A DNA stretch of 64,000 nucleotides from Pigmentiphaga sp. NML080357 (GCF_002188465.1 NZ_NINW01000037.1:124001-188000), one strand, 5' to 3'. Counted from the first letter of the stretch, positions 55,739 through 64,000 are shown. The notes: a model not told the origin generated them from the letters alone. Made by a program: numbers and translations.

Positions 55739-56770
55739 TCATGGTGCCTGGCGGCTGCGCAACGTGCCGTTCCTGACCAGCTTGCGATTGGCCTCGTAGT
55801 CCGCCAGGACCGCCCCGCGAAAGGCCGCCACGCTGCCGGCCGCCGGAAGGTTGTAGGCGCGCTCCAGGCGCTCGGCCAGCACGCCGTCCGCCAACGCGCG
55901 GTTGACCTCGGCATTGATGCGCTCCTGTACCGGCCGCGGCGTGCCGGCGGGAGCGAAGAGGCCGAACAGGGACATCAGGTTGGCCTGGGGATAGCCCAGC
56001 TCGGCCAACGTGGGCACCTGCGGGAGCGCGCCCAGCCTTGCCGGGGCACCCACCGCGAGCGCCTTCAGCCGGCCCGTGCGCACGTATTCCAGCTGCAAGG
56101 CGGCGACGTTGGTCGACAAGACCTCGAACCGCCCGCCGAGCGCATCGTTCAATTGCGGGCCGCCCCCATGATAGGGAATGTGGGTGATACGCGCGCCGCT
56201 GGCGGCAGCCACCTGCTCCAGCACCATGTGGCCGGTCGTGGCGATGCCCGAGCTGGCCCAGCGAACCGCGCCGGGCGCACTGCGCGCCAGATCCACCAGT
56301 TCGGCGAAATCGCGGCCGGCAAATGCCGGCGTGCCGACCACGAGCACCGGCGTGCGCATGACGCCGGCAATCGGCGCGATCTCGCGCAAGGGAGGAAGAT
56401 CATCCAGCGGACGATTCAGGAGCGGATTGAGCGTGAGCGGCGTCAAGGCGGAAAAGGCCAGCGTGTAGCCGTCGGGCGCCGCGCGCGCCACGGCCTCCAT
56501 GCCGACGCTGCCGCCCGCCCCGCCCTTGTTCTCGACCCATACCGGCACGCCCAGGTATTGCGACAACACCTCGGCCAGGATCCGCGCGATGGTGTCGCTC
56601 ACGCCGCCCGGCGGATAGACCACCAGCAGCCGGATGGGCCGTGCGGGCCAGGCACTTCCCGCCGCGCCCGCCCAGGCAGCACCCGTGCGGCCCAGGTACG
56701 CGACGGGCAAACCCAGCAGCGCGCCCAGCGCGGCGCGACGCGCATCGCCGCGGAAGCCGCCCCGCTTCAT
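55739..56770 (-). CDS. Bug-family periplasmic solute receptor (LysR-Bug operon)
   Basis: A 343-residue receptor. The N-terminus (RRAALGALLGLPVAYLGRTGAAWAGAA) looks like a long or twin-arginine-type signal. Family blocks are WPARPIRLLVVYPPGGVSDTIAR, ENKGGAGGSVGM, RAAPDGYTLAF and the C-terminal LFGLFAPAGTP. The ATG overlaps the stop of the upstream LysR gene by four bases, so the two form an operon, and the tannase-family unit is transcribed divergently from the same 109-base gap. This suggests the receptor binds a product of that unit, e.g. a phenolic or ester. Confidence 0.9.
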   Translation of the reverse strand: MKRGGFRGDARRAALGALLGLPVAYLGRTGAAWAGAAGSAWPARPIRLLVVYPPGGVSDTIARILAEVLSQYLGVPVWVENKGGAGGSVGMEAVARAAPDGYTLAFSALTPLTLNPLLNRPLDDLPPLREIAPIAGVMRTPVLVVGTPAFAGRDFAELVDLARSAPGAVRWASSGIATTGHMVLEQVAAASGARITHIPYHGGGPQLNDALGGRFEVLSTNVAALQLEYVRTGRLKALAVGAPARLGALPQVPTLAELGYPQANLMSLFGLFAPAGTPRPVQERINAEVNRALADGVLAERLERAYNLPAAGSVAAFRGAVLADYEANRKLVRNGTLRSRQAP

Positions 56771-57678
56771 CGCGCCGCCAGCCGCCGCGCCATCGCGGCG
56801 AAATGCAGCACCGGCAGGCTATCTTCGCCAAGGCGCGACACCAGGGTCAGCGGGGCATCCAGCCGCTCGGCCCGCGACAGCGGCAAATAGGTCACCGCAT
56901 GCGCGTGCGCACCGCTCATGGACTTGGGTACGATCGACACGCCCGCCCCCGCGGCCACCAGGTTGAGATTGGTCATCATCCGGTCGACCTCCGCCGCGAT
57001 GCGCGGCCGCAGCCCCTGGCTTTCGCACAAGGCGAGCAGGTTGGCGTAGAGCCCTGGCGCGCCCGGCTGGCGCACCAGGATGATCTTCTCCTGGCACAGC
57101 TCGGCCAGCGAGATCGGCCTGGGCTTGCGGCCCTGCCGTCCCTGCGCGAGCGGATGGTCGCACGGTACTGCCGCGACCGCGGGCTCGTTCAGCAAGGTCT
57201 CGAATACCAGGCTTTCCGGCCGCGATACCGGCACGCGCAGCAGGCCGCAATGCAGGCGTCCGGAAGCGATCGCCTCCGTCAGGCCGGCCGCGTTGTCCTC
57301 GTGGATGTCCAGTTCCACGCCCGGGTAGTCCCGGCGGTAGAGGCGCAGGACCTCGGGCGTGAAGGCATGCGCCGCGGCGGAACTGGTGAATCCCACCGTG
57401 AGCAGCCCTTCCTGCCCATTGGCCACGCGCGCCATGCGTTGCCGCATTTGCGCAAAGCCTTCGAGCAGCGATTCGGCCTCGCGCAGGAATTGCCGGCCGG
57501 CGTCGGTGAGCGACACGCCGCGCGGATGCCGGCGCAACAGTTCCACCCCCAGCTCCCGCTCCAGCGCCTTGATCTGCTGGCTCAACGGGGGCTGCTGGAT
57601 GCCCAGTTGCTCGGCCGCGCGGGTCATGTGGCCGGCCTCGGCGATGGCGACGAAGTAACGCAGATGACGCAATTCCAT
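56767..57678 (-). CDS. LysR-family regulator (CatR/BenM-like)
   Basis: A 303-residue regulator of the CatM/BenM branch: MELRHLRYFVAIAEAGHMTRAAEQLGIQQPPLSQQIKALERELG gives the classic helix-turn-helix, and the effector domain contains VGFTSSAAAHAFTPEVLRLYR. It starts at ATG 57678 in an AT-rich promoter region and overlaps the Bug gene by four bases (ATGA). It is divergent from the tannase-family/hydrolase pair, and so is a likely activator of ester or aromatic-acid utilisation. Confidence 0.9.
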   Translation of the reverse strand: MELRHLRYFVAIAEAGHMTRAAEQLGIQQPPLSQQIKALERELGVELLRRHPRGVSLTDAGRQFLREAESLLEGFAQMRQRMARVANGQEGLLTVGFTSSAAAHAFTPEVLRLYRRDYPGVELDIHEDNAAGLTEAIASGRLHCGLLRVPVSRPESLVFETLLNEPAVAAVPCDHPLAQGRQGRKPRPISLAELCQEKIILVRQPGAPGLYANLLALCESQGLRPRIAAEVDRMMTNLNLVAAGAGVSIVPKSMSGAHAHAVTYLPLSRAERLDAPLTLVSRLGEDSLPVLHFAAMARRLAAR

Positions 57679-57787
57679 ATTTTTTATATATCGATTCTGC
57701 CTTTTTATTATATTTGACGTACCGATTTGCGTGCTCGCATCATCCGCCTGCACGGCCCCGCGTCGAGGGCCGGCCATGGAGACGACG

Positions 57788-60466
57788 ATGAGCGCACCGC
57801 GCACCGGCCGCGTACGGCCACTGCCCCTGATGCTCGTCGCCCTCGCAGCCTTGTCGGGCTGTGGCGGCGATGGCGACGCCCAAGGCGGCAATCCGCCCGA
57901 AGATCCGCCGGCGGCTTCGGGACCGCCCTATGCGCCGGCGCTGGCGTGCGCCGCGCTCGGCGGACGCAGTTTTTCCCCCTCGCAACTGACGCTCTCCTCG
58001 GGCGGCGCCACGGTATCCGAGGCGGTCGAGGTGGCCGCCGGCGCGCAAGGCAACAGCCTGGGCGCCTATTGCCGCATACGGGGCGCCATCAAGCCGGCCG
58101 CCGCGGGCGCGCCCGACATCAACTTCGCATTGAACCTGCCGCTGCGCTGGAACGGCAAGACCATCCACTTCGGCGGCGGCGGCTTCAACGGCCGCCTGAT
58201 AGACGGCACCGAAACGATACGCTTCGGCCCCGCCGACAAGCCTGCCCCCCTGGCCTTGGGCTATGCCACCTACGGCGACGACTCCGGCCACCAGAGCGGC
58301 AGCATCACCGACGGCAAGTTCGCGGCCGACGACGAGGCGCTGGCCAACTACGGCGGCCAGTCGCTGAAGAAAACCCGAGACGTCGCCTTGCAACTGGTGC
58401 GGGACTATTACGGCATGGCGCCGAAGCATGCCTATTTCCTCGGCACCTCGACCGGCGGGCGCGACGCGCTGGCGCACATCCAGCGCTGGCCCGCGGATTA
58501 CGACGGCGTGATCGCCAACGAACCCGCGCTCAATTATTCCGGCACCCGCCTGTCCAACGTCGCGCTCGGCCGCGCGCTGTATGCCAACGGCGGCGCCGGC
58601 TGGATCAACGTGGCCAAGACGCTGATGGTGCAGGACACCGTCAAGCGGGCATGCGACAAACTGGATGGCGCGGCCGACGGTATCGTCAGCAACGTCGAAA
58701 GCTGCCGTCAGCTCAACGCCGCCAACCTCGCCGCCATGCGTTGCCCCTCGGGCGCCGACGAAGGCGACCACTGCCTGTCGGATCCGCAGCTGGCCACCAT
58801 CGGGACGCTGGAGTCGCCGCTGGAGTTCACCCGCTACGAACTCGCCCACGGCGTCACGCGCGCGGGCGGCTACAACATCCTCGAAGGCGCGCTCGTGGCC
58901 GGGCCCTATACCTCGCGCGACCTGGGTACGCGCCGCACGCCGGGCAACCCCGCCACCACGGCCGACGCCAACATGTACGTGACCGGCGACCAATGGGTGA
59001 AGTATTTCATCACCCGCTCGGCCACCTTCGATACCCTGGCCTTCGATCCGCTGGATCCGGGCGTCCACACGGCCCGCGTGCAGGAAGTGTCCGCCATCAC
59101 CGACGCCACCGACCCGGACCTGCGCCCCTTCCTGTCCCGGGGCGGCAAGCTCATCATGCTGCATGGCCTGGCGGACGAGGTGATCAGCCCCAATTCCACC
59201 ATCGACTACTACCAGCGCGTGGTCTCAACCGTTGGGCAGCAAGCCGTCGACCAGGGCGTGCGCTTCTACACCGTGCCCGGCATGGGCCACGGCACCGGCG
59301 TGTTCATTCCCAACTGGGACTCGCTCGCGGCGCTGGAGGGATGGGTGGAGCATGGCCTGCCTCCCGGCACGCCGATAGCGTCCGATGCAGTGGCGGGCTC
59401 CTACGGGCGTACCCGTCCGCTCTGCCAGTATCCGGCGTGGCCGAAATACCGCGGCAGCGGCAGCCTCGATGCCGCCGTCAACTACCACTGCGTGCAAGAG
59501 GCGGGCGATCCGCTGGCCTGCCCTTACCTGCCCGCGTCGGTCACGCGCTACAAGGGCGGCAACGCATTGGGCGAAGAGTTGAGCGTCACCGTGGACCCAA
59601 CGTCCTTGCGCTACGCCATCGCGATCGACGCCAGCCTACAGCGTGCGCCGGGCACCGTGCGCGAAGGCAGCCTGCGCGCGCAATCAACTTGCGCCTATGC
59701 GAGCGACGAAGGCGGCGCCGTCTTCGCCTTCGGCGCGGGCGGCGTATTGCAAGGCGGCGTCATGCCGGCCGCGGGCGCCGGTTTCGCGCCGCTGCTGGCT
59801 TTCTCCACCACATTCGAAAACGCCGGTTCGCCCACCGCCTTCAACCCGGTGGCCGACATCTACAACCTGGTGGGCGTGCACCATGGCGCGGACGGCTCCG
59901 CCGCGGCCTACAAGGCTTCCGGCCGCCTCCGCAATGCCGGCACCTTCCAGTTGTGCCGGGACCCCGTCACGGGCGGCTTCATGACCTACGACGCCGCCTG
60001 CACGTCCACGAGCAAGGGCTACATCACCTACAACGCGGCACGCGGCGCCTTCGACCTGATGGCCACCTCGCCCACGGACAGCGCCACGACCACCGGCGGG
60101 ACACCCGCCGGCTCCATGGTGATCGGCCTGGTCAACGGCAATGCGGTCCCGCTGCAGCTCGTGCGCGAATCGGCGTCGAGCTACGGCATGCGGCTATACG
60201 CGCCGCAGCAATCGCTGGCCGCGGGAACCGCCGATGGCGGCTATGCGGTCGCGGCCACCGGCGCGCGCAACCTCGAGGCCACCCTGGCCGGCGCCAAGCT
60301 CCAGCTGGGCGACGACGCGGCCGCCGTAGCCTACGACACGCCGGTGCCCGGCGTCGCGCAGGCCGGCGCCGCGGGCGGCGATCACTTCCTCTTCACCAAC
60401 GGCATCCTGGGCTACGCATCGGCCGCGGGATCGGCCGCCATCTTCGCCACCGGAGTACGCCATTGA
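57788..60466 (+). CDS. Tannase/feruloyl-esterase-family lipoprotein with C-terminal extension
   Basis: An 892-residue protein with lipoprotein signal (LMLVALAALSGCGG) and start ATG 57788 behind GGAGACG. The tannase domain (about residues 45-590) shows LPLRWNGKTIHFGGGGFNG, the nucleophile block GTSTGGRDAL with S221, LHGLADEVISP with D463 and PGMGHGTG with H501. In tannases and MHETase-like feruloyl esterases the residue before the serine and the one after the histidine are cysteines joined by a disulfide (CS-D-HC). Here they are T220 and G502. About 300 further residues form a separate beta-rich domain unknown to me (GGVLQGGVMPAAGAGFAPLL, FNPVADIYNLVGVHHG). It is coupled to the next gene. Confidence 0.82.
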   Translation: MSAPRTGRVRPLPLMLVALAALSGCGGDGDAQGGNPPEDPPAASGPPYAPALACAALGGRSFSPSQLTLSSGGATVSEAVEVAAGAQGNSLGAYCRIRGAIKPAAAGAPDINFALNLPLRWNGKTIHFGGGGFNGRLIDGTETIRFGPADKPAPLALGYATYGDDSGHQSGSITDGKFAADDEALANYGGQSLKKTRDVALQLVRDYYGMAPKHAYFLGTSTGGRDALAHIQRWPADYDGVIANEPALNYSGTRLSNVALGRALYANGGAGWINVAKTLMVQDTVKRACDKLDGAADGIVSNVESCRQLNAANLAAMRCPSGADEGDHCLSDPQLATIGTLESPLEFTRYELAHGVTRAGGYNILEGALVAGPYTSRDLGTRRTPGNPATTADANMYVTGDQWVKYFITRSATFDTLAFDPLDPGVHTARVQEVSAITDATDPDLRPFLSRGGKLIMLHGLADEVISPNSTIDYYQRVVSTVGQQAVDQGVRFYTVPGMGHGTGVFIPNWDSLAALEGWVEHGLPPGTPIASDAVAGSYGRTRPLCQYPAWPKYRGSGSLDAAVNYHCVQEAGDPLACPYLPASVTRYKGGNALGEELSVTVDPTSLRYAIAIDASLQRAPGTVREGSLRAQSTCAYASDEGGAVFAFGAGGVLQGGVMPAAGAGFAPLLAFSTTFENAGSPTAFNPVADIYNLVGVHHGADGSAAAYKASGRLRNAGTFQLCRDPVTGGFMTYDAACTSTSKGYITYNAARGAFDLMATSPTDSATTTGGTPAGSMVIGLVNGNAVPLQLVRESASSYGMRLYAPQQSLAAGTADGGYAVAATGARNLEATLAGAKLQLGDDAAAVAYDTPVPGVAQAGAAGGDHFLFTNGILGYASAAGSAAIFATGVRH

Positions 60467-61809
60467 ACACATCGATCCGCCCTATTTCGCGCGCCATCCT
60501 GCTGGCTGCGCTGGCGCTGGGCGCCGCGTCGGCCCACGCCTCGGCAGACCGGGCCCGGCCGGCCCCCTGCCCCAAGGACGTCCCTGCCGACGCCCGCTGC
60601 TACAACGGGCAGGACAGCGAGGGCGCCTACTACTGGATAGCCATCCCGTCGAACTGGAACCGCGTGCTCGTCATGCACGCCCACGGCGGTCCCGACCTGG
60701 GCCCCTCGACCCTCAAGCGCAGCCAGGAAGACCTGACGCGCTGGGCGGTGACGGTCAAGGCCGGCTATGCCTGGGCCGGCTCGTCGTATCGCCGCGGCGG
60801 CTACGGGGTCACCATGGCCGCCGAGGACACCGAGCGGCTGCGGCGGCTCTTCGTCAGTCAATTCGGCCAGCCCCGCCGCACCCTGCTGCACGGCCAGAGC
60901 TACGGCGGCGGCGTGGCGGCCAAGGCGGCGGAACTGTACGGCCCCGTCGGTGGCAGGCCCGGTCCCTACGACGCCGTGCTGCTGACCAGCGGCGTGCTGG
61001 GCGGCGGCAACACCGCCTACGACTTCCGCATGGACCTGCGCGCGGTCTACCAATATGTCTGCCGCAATCATCCGCGGCCTGACGAAGCGCAGTATCCGCT
61101 GTGGATGGGCCTGCCCAAGGACTCACGGCTGACTCGCGCCGAACTCGCCGCCCGCATCAAGGAATGCACGGGCATCGGCCAACCGGCTGCGCAGCGCAGC
61201 CCCGAACAGGTGGCCCGGCTGAAGACCATCCTGTCCGTCGTGAAGATTCCCGAGCGCACCTTCGTGTCCAACATGAACTGGGCGACATGGCTGTTCCAGG
61301 ACCTCACGCAGGAACGCCTGGGTGGACGCAACCCGTTCGGCAACGACAAGGTCATCTACAGCGGCTCGGCCGACGATGCCGCCCTCAACGCCGGCATCGC
61401 CCGCTATCCGGCCGATCCGCAGGCCGTGGGCCGGCTCATGGTGGACAGCACGCCCACGGGCAGGATCGGCATGCCCGTACTGACCCTGCATGCCATCCAC
61501 GACCCCACGGCCTTCGTGGAGCTCGAATCGGCTTATCGCGAAATCGTCGAGCGTGCGGGCCATGGCGACAGGCTGGTGCAGACCTTCACCGACGAGGCGG
61601 AGCACAGCTACCTGAGCGAGCCCCAGTATCCCGCCCTGTTCACCGCCTTGATGGACTGGGTGGACAAGGGAGAGAAGCCGACGCCCGAAAAAGTGGCGCG
61701 GCTGTGCAAGGGCTATGAACAGGACTACGGCAACGGTGGCAAGGAAACCTGCCGCTTCCAGGTCGGCTACCAGCCGCCGCCGCTGTCCGCCCGGGTGCCG
61801 CCGCGCTGA
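60463..61809 (+). CDS. Secreted alpha/beta hydrolase
   Basis: A 448-residue hydrolase with signal peptide (AILLAALALGAASAHASA). The catalytic triad can be assigned as S146 in LLHGQSYGGGVAAK, D347 in LHAIHDPTAF and H381 in DEAEHSYLSE. The start is TTG 60463, overlapping the stop of the tannase-family gene (TTGA), so it is translationally coupled. The C-terminus (KGYEQDYGNGGKETCRFQVGY) has a cysteine. The pair likely attacks the same ester in sequence in the periplasm; the substrate could be a plant phenolic ester or a polyester, which is inference. Confidence 0.8.
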   Translation: MNTSIRPISRAILLAALALGAASAHASADRARPAPCPKDVPADARCYNGQDSEGAYYWIAIPSNWNRVLVMHAHGGPDLGPSTLKRSQEDLTRWAVTVKAGYAWAGSSYRRGGYGVTMAAEDTERLRRLFVSQFGQPRRTLLHGQSYGGGVAAKAAELYGPVGGRPGPYDAVLLTSGVLGGGNTAYDFRMDLRAVYQYVCRNHPRPDEAQYPLWMGLPKDSRLTRAELAARIKECTGIGQPAAQRSPEQVARLKTILSVVKIPERTFVSNMNWATWLFQDLTQERLGGRNPFGNDKVIYSGSADDAALNAGIARYPADPQAVGRLMVDSTPTGRIGMPVLTLHAIHDPTAFVELESAYREIVERAGHGDRLVQTFTDEAEHSYLSEPQYPALFTALMDWVDKGEKPTPEKVARLCKGYEQDYGNGGKETCRFQVGYQPPPLSARVPPR

Positions 61810-61962
61810 CGGCCAGGGATCGATGCCCAGGCTGCGGATGAACGGCACCCAGGCCGCGCGCTCGTTCTTCTCGAACGCCTGGGCCTGGGCCCGCGTCGCG
61901 CGAGAACCCGCTGCGCGGCGCTATCATCGGAACGCCATGCACACGAAGAAGGAACGGCAGGC

Positions 61963-62751
61963 ATGTCCGAAACGAACGCCATCGGGCCGGTAGTCCGGGC
62001 GCTGAACATCCTGCGGGCGCTGAATCACCAGCCTCAGAGCTCGCTCCAGTCGCTGCACCAGTCCACCGGACTGCCCAAGTCCACCATCCACCGCCTGCTG
62101 GCGACGCTCAAGAGCGAAGGCTACGTGCGCGCGGACGTGGTCAAGGGCACATATACGCTGACCGAAAAAGTCCGTTGCCTGAGCGAAGGTTTTTCCGACC
62201 CTGAAATGGTGGTGGAGGTCGGCGCGCCCATCGTGCTCAAAAGCACGCGCGCCACGGGGCTGCCGCTGGCGCTCGGCACGCTGGACCGTGGCCACATCGT
62301 CGTGCGCTACAGCTCCATGCCCTACAGCCCCATCGGCTCCGAGCACACTACGGTCGGGCATGTCCACGATCTCGTGCATTCCGGCATGGGCCAGGCGTAC
62401 CTGGCCTACTGCGGCCAGCCTGAACGAGACCGCCTGTTGCAATGGATGCAGGCTTCGATGCCCGAGCCGAGCCTGTGGCCGCCGGTCGAACGAGACATCC
62501 AGGATCAGCTGGCCACCACGCGCCGGCGCGGCTACGGCTTGCGCAAGGGCCAGGGCCGTGGATCGAGCACCACGCTGGCCGTGCCGCTGACCCACGGCGA
62601 GCACGTGCTGGGCGTCCTGTCGCTGACCACCTTCAGCGCGCTGCTCACCCCGGAACGCCTGCGCGAATGCCTGGGCCATCTGGAACGCACGCGCAAGGAA
62701 ATCTGCGCCGCCGTGAGTACGCGGCTCGCCCCCGGCCCACGCGTTCCGTGA
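61963..62751 (+). CDS. IclR-family regulator (fumarylacetoacetase-like unit)
   Basis: A 262-residue IclR protein: winged helix SLQSLHQSTGLPKSTIHRLLATLKSEGYVRAD and effector domain with HSGMGQAYLAYCGQPERDRLL, RRRGYGLRKGQG and VLGVLSLTTFSA. The N-terminus ALNILRALNHQPQSS and subgroup look like the MhpR/HmgR-like aromatic-catabolism activators. The start is ATG 61963. The fumarylacetoacetase-family gene follows after 110 bases that hold a terminator-like hairpin. Confidence 0.88.
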   Translation: MSETNAIGPVVRALNILRALNHQPQSSLQSLHQSTGLPKSTIHRLLATLKSEGYVRADVVKGTYTLTEKVRCLSEGFSDPEMVVEVGAPIVLKSTRATGLPLALGTLDRGHIVVRYSSMPYSPIGSEHTTVGHVHDLVHSGMGQAYLAYCGQPERDRLLQWMQASMPEPSLWPPVERDIQDQLATTRRRGYGLRKGQGRGSSTTLAVPLTHGEHVLGVLSLTTFSALLTPERLRECLGHLERTRKEICAAVSTRLAPGPRVP

Positions 62752-62813
62752 CACGGAAAGACGTGGCGGCGCAGTTCCGCGCAACCCTCCCGGGAACATA
62801 AGCTGTCGTGCCA

Positions 62814-62860
62814 CGAGGCGACCTGTGCAGTCGCCCCGTTTTTTCCGCACTGGAGCCTCG
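62814..62860 (+). promoter_or_regulatory. Terminator hairpin with competing antiterminator-like pairing before the FAH-family gene
   Basis: GGCGAC (62817-62822), a 7-base loop, GTCGCC (62830-62835) and CCGTTTTTT (to 62844) form an intrinsic terminator directly between iclR and the next start (TTG 62862). CGAGGC (62814-62819) can instead pair with GCCTCG (62855-62860), which would break the terminator stem and sequester the bases next to GGAG and the start codon. The two structures exclude one another. Confidence 0.5.
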
Positions 62861-62861
62861 C

Positions 62862-63836
62862 TTGAAACTCGCCAGCTACGCCACCTTCGACAGCCCCGAC
62901 GCCGCGCGTGTCGGATTCGTGGTCTCCGACTCCGAACTGATCGACGCCGAAACCGCATGCCGCCAATTCGCCCCCGGCTTCCCGGGCCCGCTCGACATGC
63001 ATCGGTTGATCGAGGCCGGCCCGGATTTCTGGGACCGGCTCCGGGAGGTACATGTCGCGCTCGGGCAGGCCGGCCTGCCGCGCCTGCCCATGGATACGAT
63101 CCGCTTTCTTCCCGCCGTGCCGCGCCCCTCGAAGCTGTGCTGCCTGGCCTTGAACAACAGCGCCAACAGCGACCGCATCGTCAAGGGGCCCCGGCACCCG
63201 GCGGTCTTCACCAAGCCCTGGTCCGCGCTGGTCGGCCATGGCGAGCCGATACGCCTGAAACCCCACTATGGCCGCGTGCATCCGGAACCTGAGCTGGCGG
63301 TGGTGATAGGCAAGCTGGCGCGCGACATCGACGCGACCGACGCCTATGACCACGTCTTCGGCTACACCATCCACAACGACCTGACCTCGCCCACCATGCG
63401 CGACGAGGACAGTTTCCACTATCGCGCCATCCATCCGGCGCTGGAAGGGGAAGGCATCCGCTACGTCGACAGCCACGTGTCCTACAGCGGCCGCTACAAG
63501 GGTTCGGACACGTTTTCCCCGCTGGGCCCCTGGATCGTCACCCGCGACGAGATCGCCGACCCGCACGCGCTGGACATCTCGTGCCACGTCCGGGAAGAAC
63601 AGTACGCCAGCGACAACACGGCCAACCTCTTTCACAAACTGCCCGAGGTCCTCGCCTTCGTATCCAGCTACATGACGCTGGTGCCCGGCGACGTGGTCTC
63701 GATGGGCACGGCGCTGGCCTCGGGAGGCAAGCCTGGGCGCGCGGTCCAGAATGCGGATCTCAACAAGATCGGCGGCCCGGTCAGCGTGACCGTGGCGGGA
63801 ATAGGCAGACTCAGCAATCCAGTGCAGGCAGGCTGA
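62862..63836 (+). CDS. Fumarylacetoacetate-hydrolase-family protein
   Basis: A 324-residue FAH-family enzyme. TTG 62862, with GGAG eight bases before it, gives MKLASYATF, the standard beginning; a GTG 54 bases upstream is the alternative. Metal-ligand motifs HPEPELAVVIG and the following YDHVFGYTIHNDLTSPTMRD carry the conserved Glu/Glu/Asp. The C-terminal MTLVPGDVVSMGTALASGGKP is the usual substrate-pocket end. The length and FLPAVPRPSKLCCLALN segment fit the fumarylacetoacetase-like hydrolases that cleave or decarboxylate ring-fission products such as maleyl/fumarylpyruvate. It is regulated by the adjacent IclR protein in all likelihood. Confidence 0.88.
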   Translation: MKLASYATFDSPDAARVGFVVSDSELIDAETACRQFAPGFPGPLDMHRLIEAGPDFWDRLREVHVALGQAGLPRLPMDTIRFLPAVPRPSKLCCLALNNSANSDRIVKGPRHPAVFTKPWSALVGHGEPIRLKPHYGRVHPEPELAVVIGKLARDIDATDAYDHVFGYTIHNDLTSPTMRDEDSFHYRAIHPALEGEGIRYVDSHVSYSGRYKGSDTFSPLGPWIVTRDEIADPHALDISCHVREEQYASDNTANLFHKLPEVLAFVSSYMTLVPGDVVSMGTALASGGKPGRAVQNADLNKIGGPVSVTVAGIGRLSNPVQAG

Positions 63837-63904
63837 CGGCCCCCGCTGCCGCCGCCGCGGCAGGCTGCGGCCGCCTGCGATCGCGCCGCGTGGCCGGCTG
63901 CGGC

Positions 63905-64000
63905 TCAGAACCTTGGATCGCTCATCACCGAGTGGATGAGCGACGGGCTGCGCTCCAGCGCGAGGCTGATCTGGCGCGCCGTGTCGCGCAGCCTCGGCAG
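63905..64000 (-). CDS. Partial gene entering from the right edge (C-terminal end)
   Basis: On the minus strand an open frame runs from the right edge for 31 codons to a stop at 63905-63907. It reads LPRLRDTARQISLALERSP and ends SVMSDPRF. A helix of the form LRDTARQISLAL is what closes IclR-type effector domains, so this may be another IclR regulator, but so short a piece cannot decide it. The start lies outside the window. Confidence 0.45.
   Translation of the reverse strand: MPRLRDTARQISLALERSPSLIHSVMSDPRF

Noticed and set aside
57714-57742. TTGACG as a -35 for the tannase-family unit
   Set aside because: The hexamer is good, but no acceptable -10 follows at 16-18 bases; the promoter may depend on the LysR protein.
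61810-61910. Minus-strand peptide FEKNERAAWVPFIRSLGIDP resembling the end of Bug receptors
   Set aside because: Only about 20 residues look similar, the frame has stops just upstream and no stop where a Bug gene would end. It might be a relic, but this is too weak to annotate.

Overview
The window is high-GC DNA with gene content typical of an Alcaligenaceae betaproteobacterium, most likely Bordetella or Achromobacter. The evidence is four separate Bug-type periplasmic receptors (a family greatly expanded in that group), the rpsO-pnp pair, many LysR/IclR/GntR/MarR/ArsR regulators next to small catabolic units, and a general emphasis on aromatic and organic-acid catabolism. I see no rRNA, tRNA, CRISPR array, phage, insertion sequence or plasmid genes. 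No stretch over about 300 bases lacks a gene.

Layout. 0-7.4 kb: the 3' end of a molybdopterin oxidoreductase; then an aromatic catabolic block with a Rieske oxygenase and Bug receptor, a MarR regulator, ligA-ligB-pobA (4-hydroxybenzoate to protocatechuate to 4,5-ring cleavage) and a zinc alcohol dehydrogenase. The two oxygenase promoters share a dyad with the same -10 spacing, probably the MarR operator. 7.4-13.6 kb: an amidohydrolase lipoprotein, a nuclease-fold protein, GntR/RidA, then a decayed segment (internally deleted aspartate dehydrogenase, an IclR gene shortened at its 5' end, a 5'-truncated amidase). 13.8-19.3 kb: a lipoprotein metallopeptidase with its partner lipoprotein; a Bug receptor with an M29/NicX-like enzyme and a divergent GntR gene whose promoter region has two TTGCATGCAA palindromes. 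19.4-23.2 kb: housekeeping genes (yggX, phoU, rpiA, aidB-like), with a dispersed intergenic repeat. 23.3-27.3 kb: an isoquinoline-oxidoreductase-type molybdenum hydroxylase with an AraC gene, and a truncated MAPEG gene. 27.4-29.7 kb: two ArsR/SRPBCC modules, each with twin inverted-repeat operators.

29.7-39.2 kb: rmuC, Bug plus FAD oxidoreductase with divergent LysR, truncated haemoglobin, a large FtsX-type permease, and a BMP-family binding protein. 39.2-47.4 kb: catalase, a penicillin-acylase-like hydrolase, a nucleoside-type ABC transporter (two permeases and a double ATPase) that probably uses the distant BMP protein, and a Sel1-like protein. 47.6-53.3 kb: LysR, pnp and rpsO with structured RNA leaders, a branched-chain-amino-acid-type binding protein and a small lipoprotein. 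53.3-64 kb: LysR/MFS exporter, LysR-Bug divergent from a tannase-family lipoprotein coupled to an alpha/beta hydrolase, IclR plus a fumarylacetoacetase-family enzyme with a possible RNA switch in between, and the end of another gene on the minus strand.

No single spectacular new system stands out. The best leads are the shared MarR promoter architecture, the twin operators of the ArsR and GntR units, the mutually exclusive hairpins before the fumarylacetoacetase gene, the tannase-family protein that has lost both cysteines of its CS-D-HC centre, and the decay scar at 11.5-13.3 kb.
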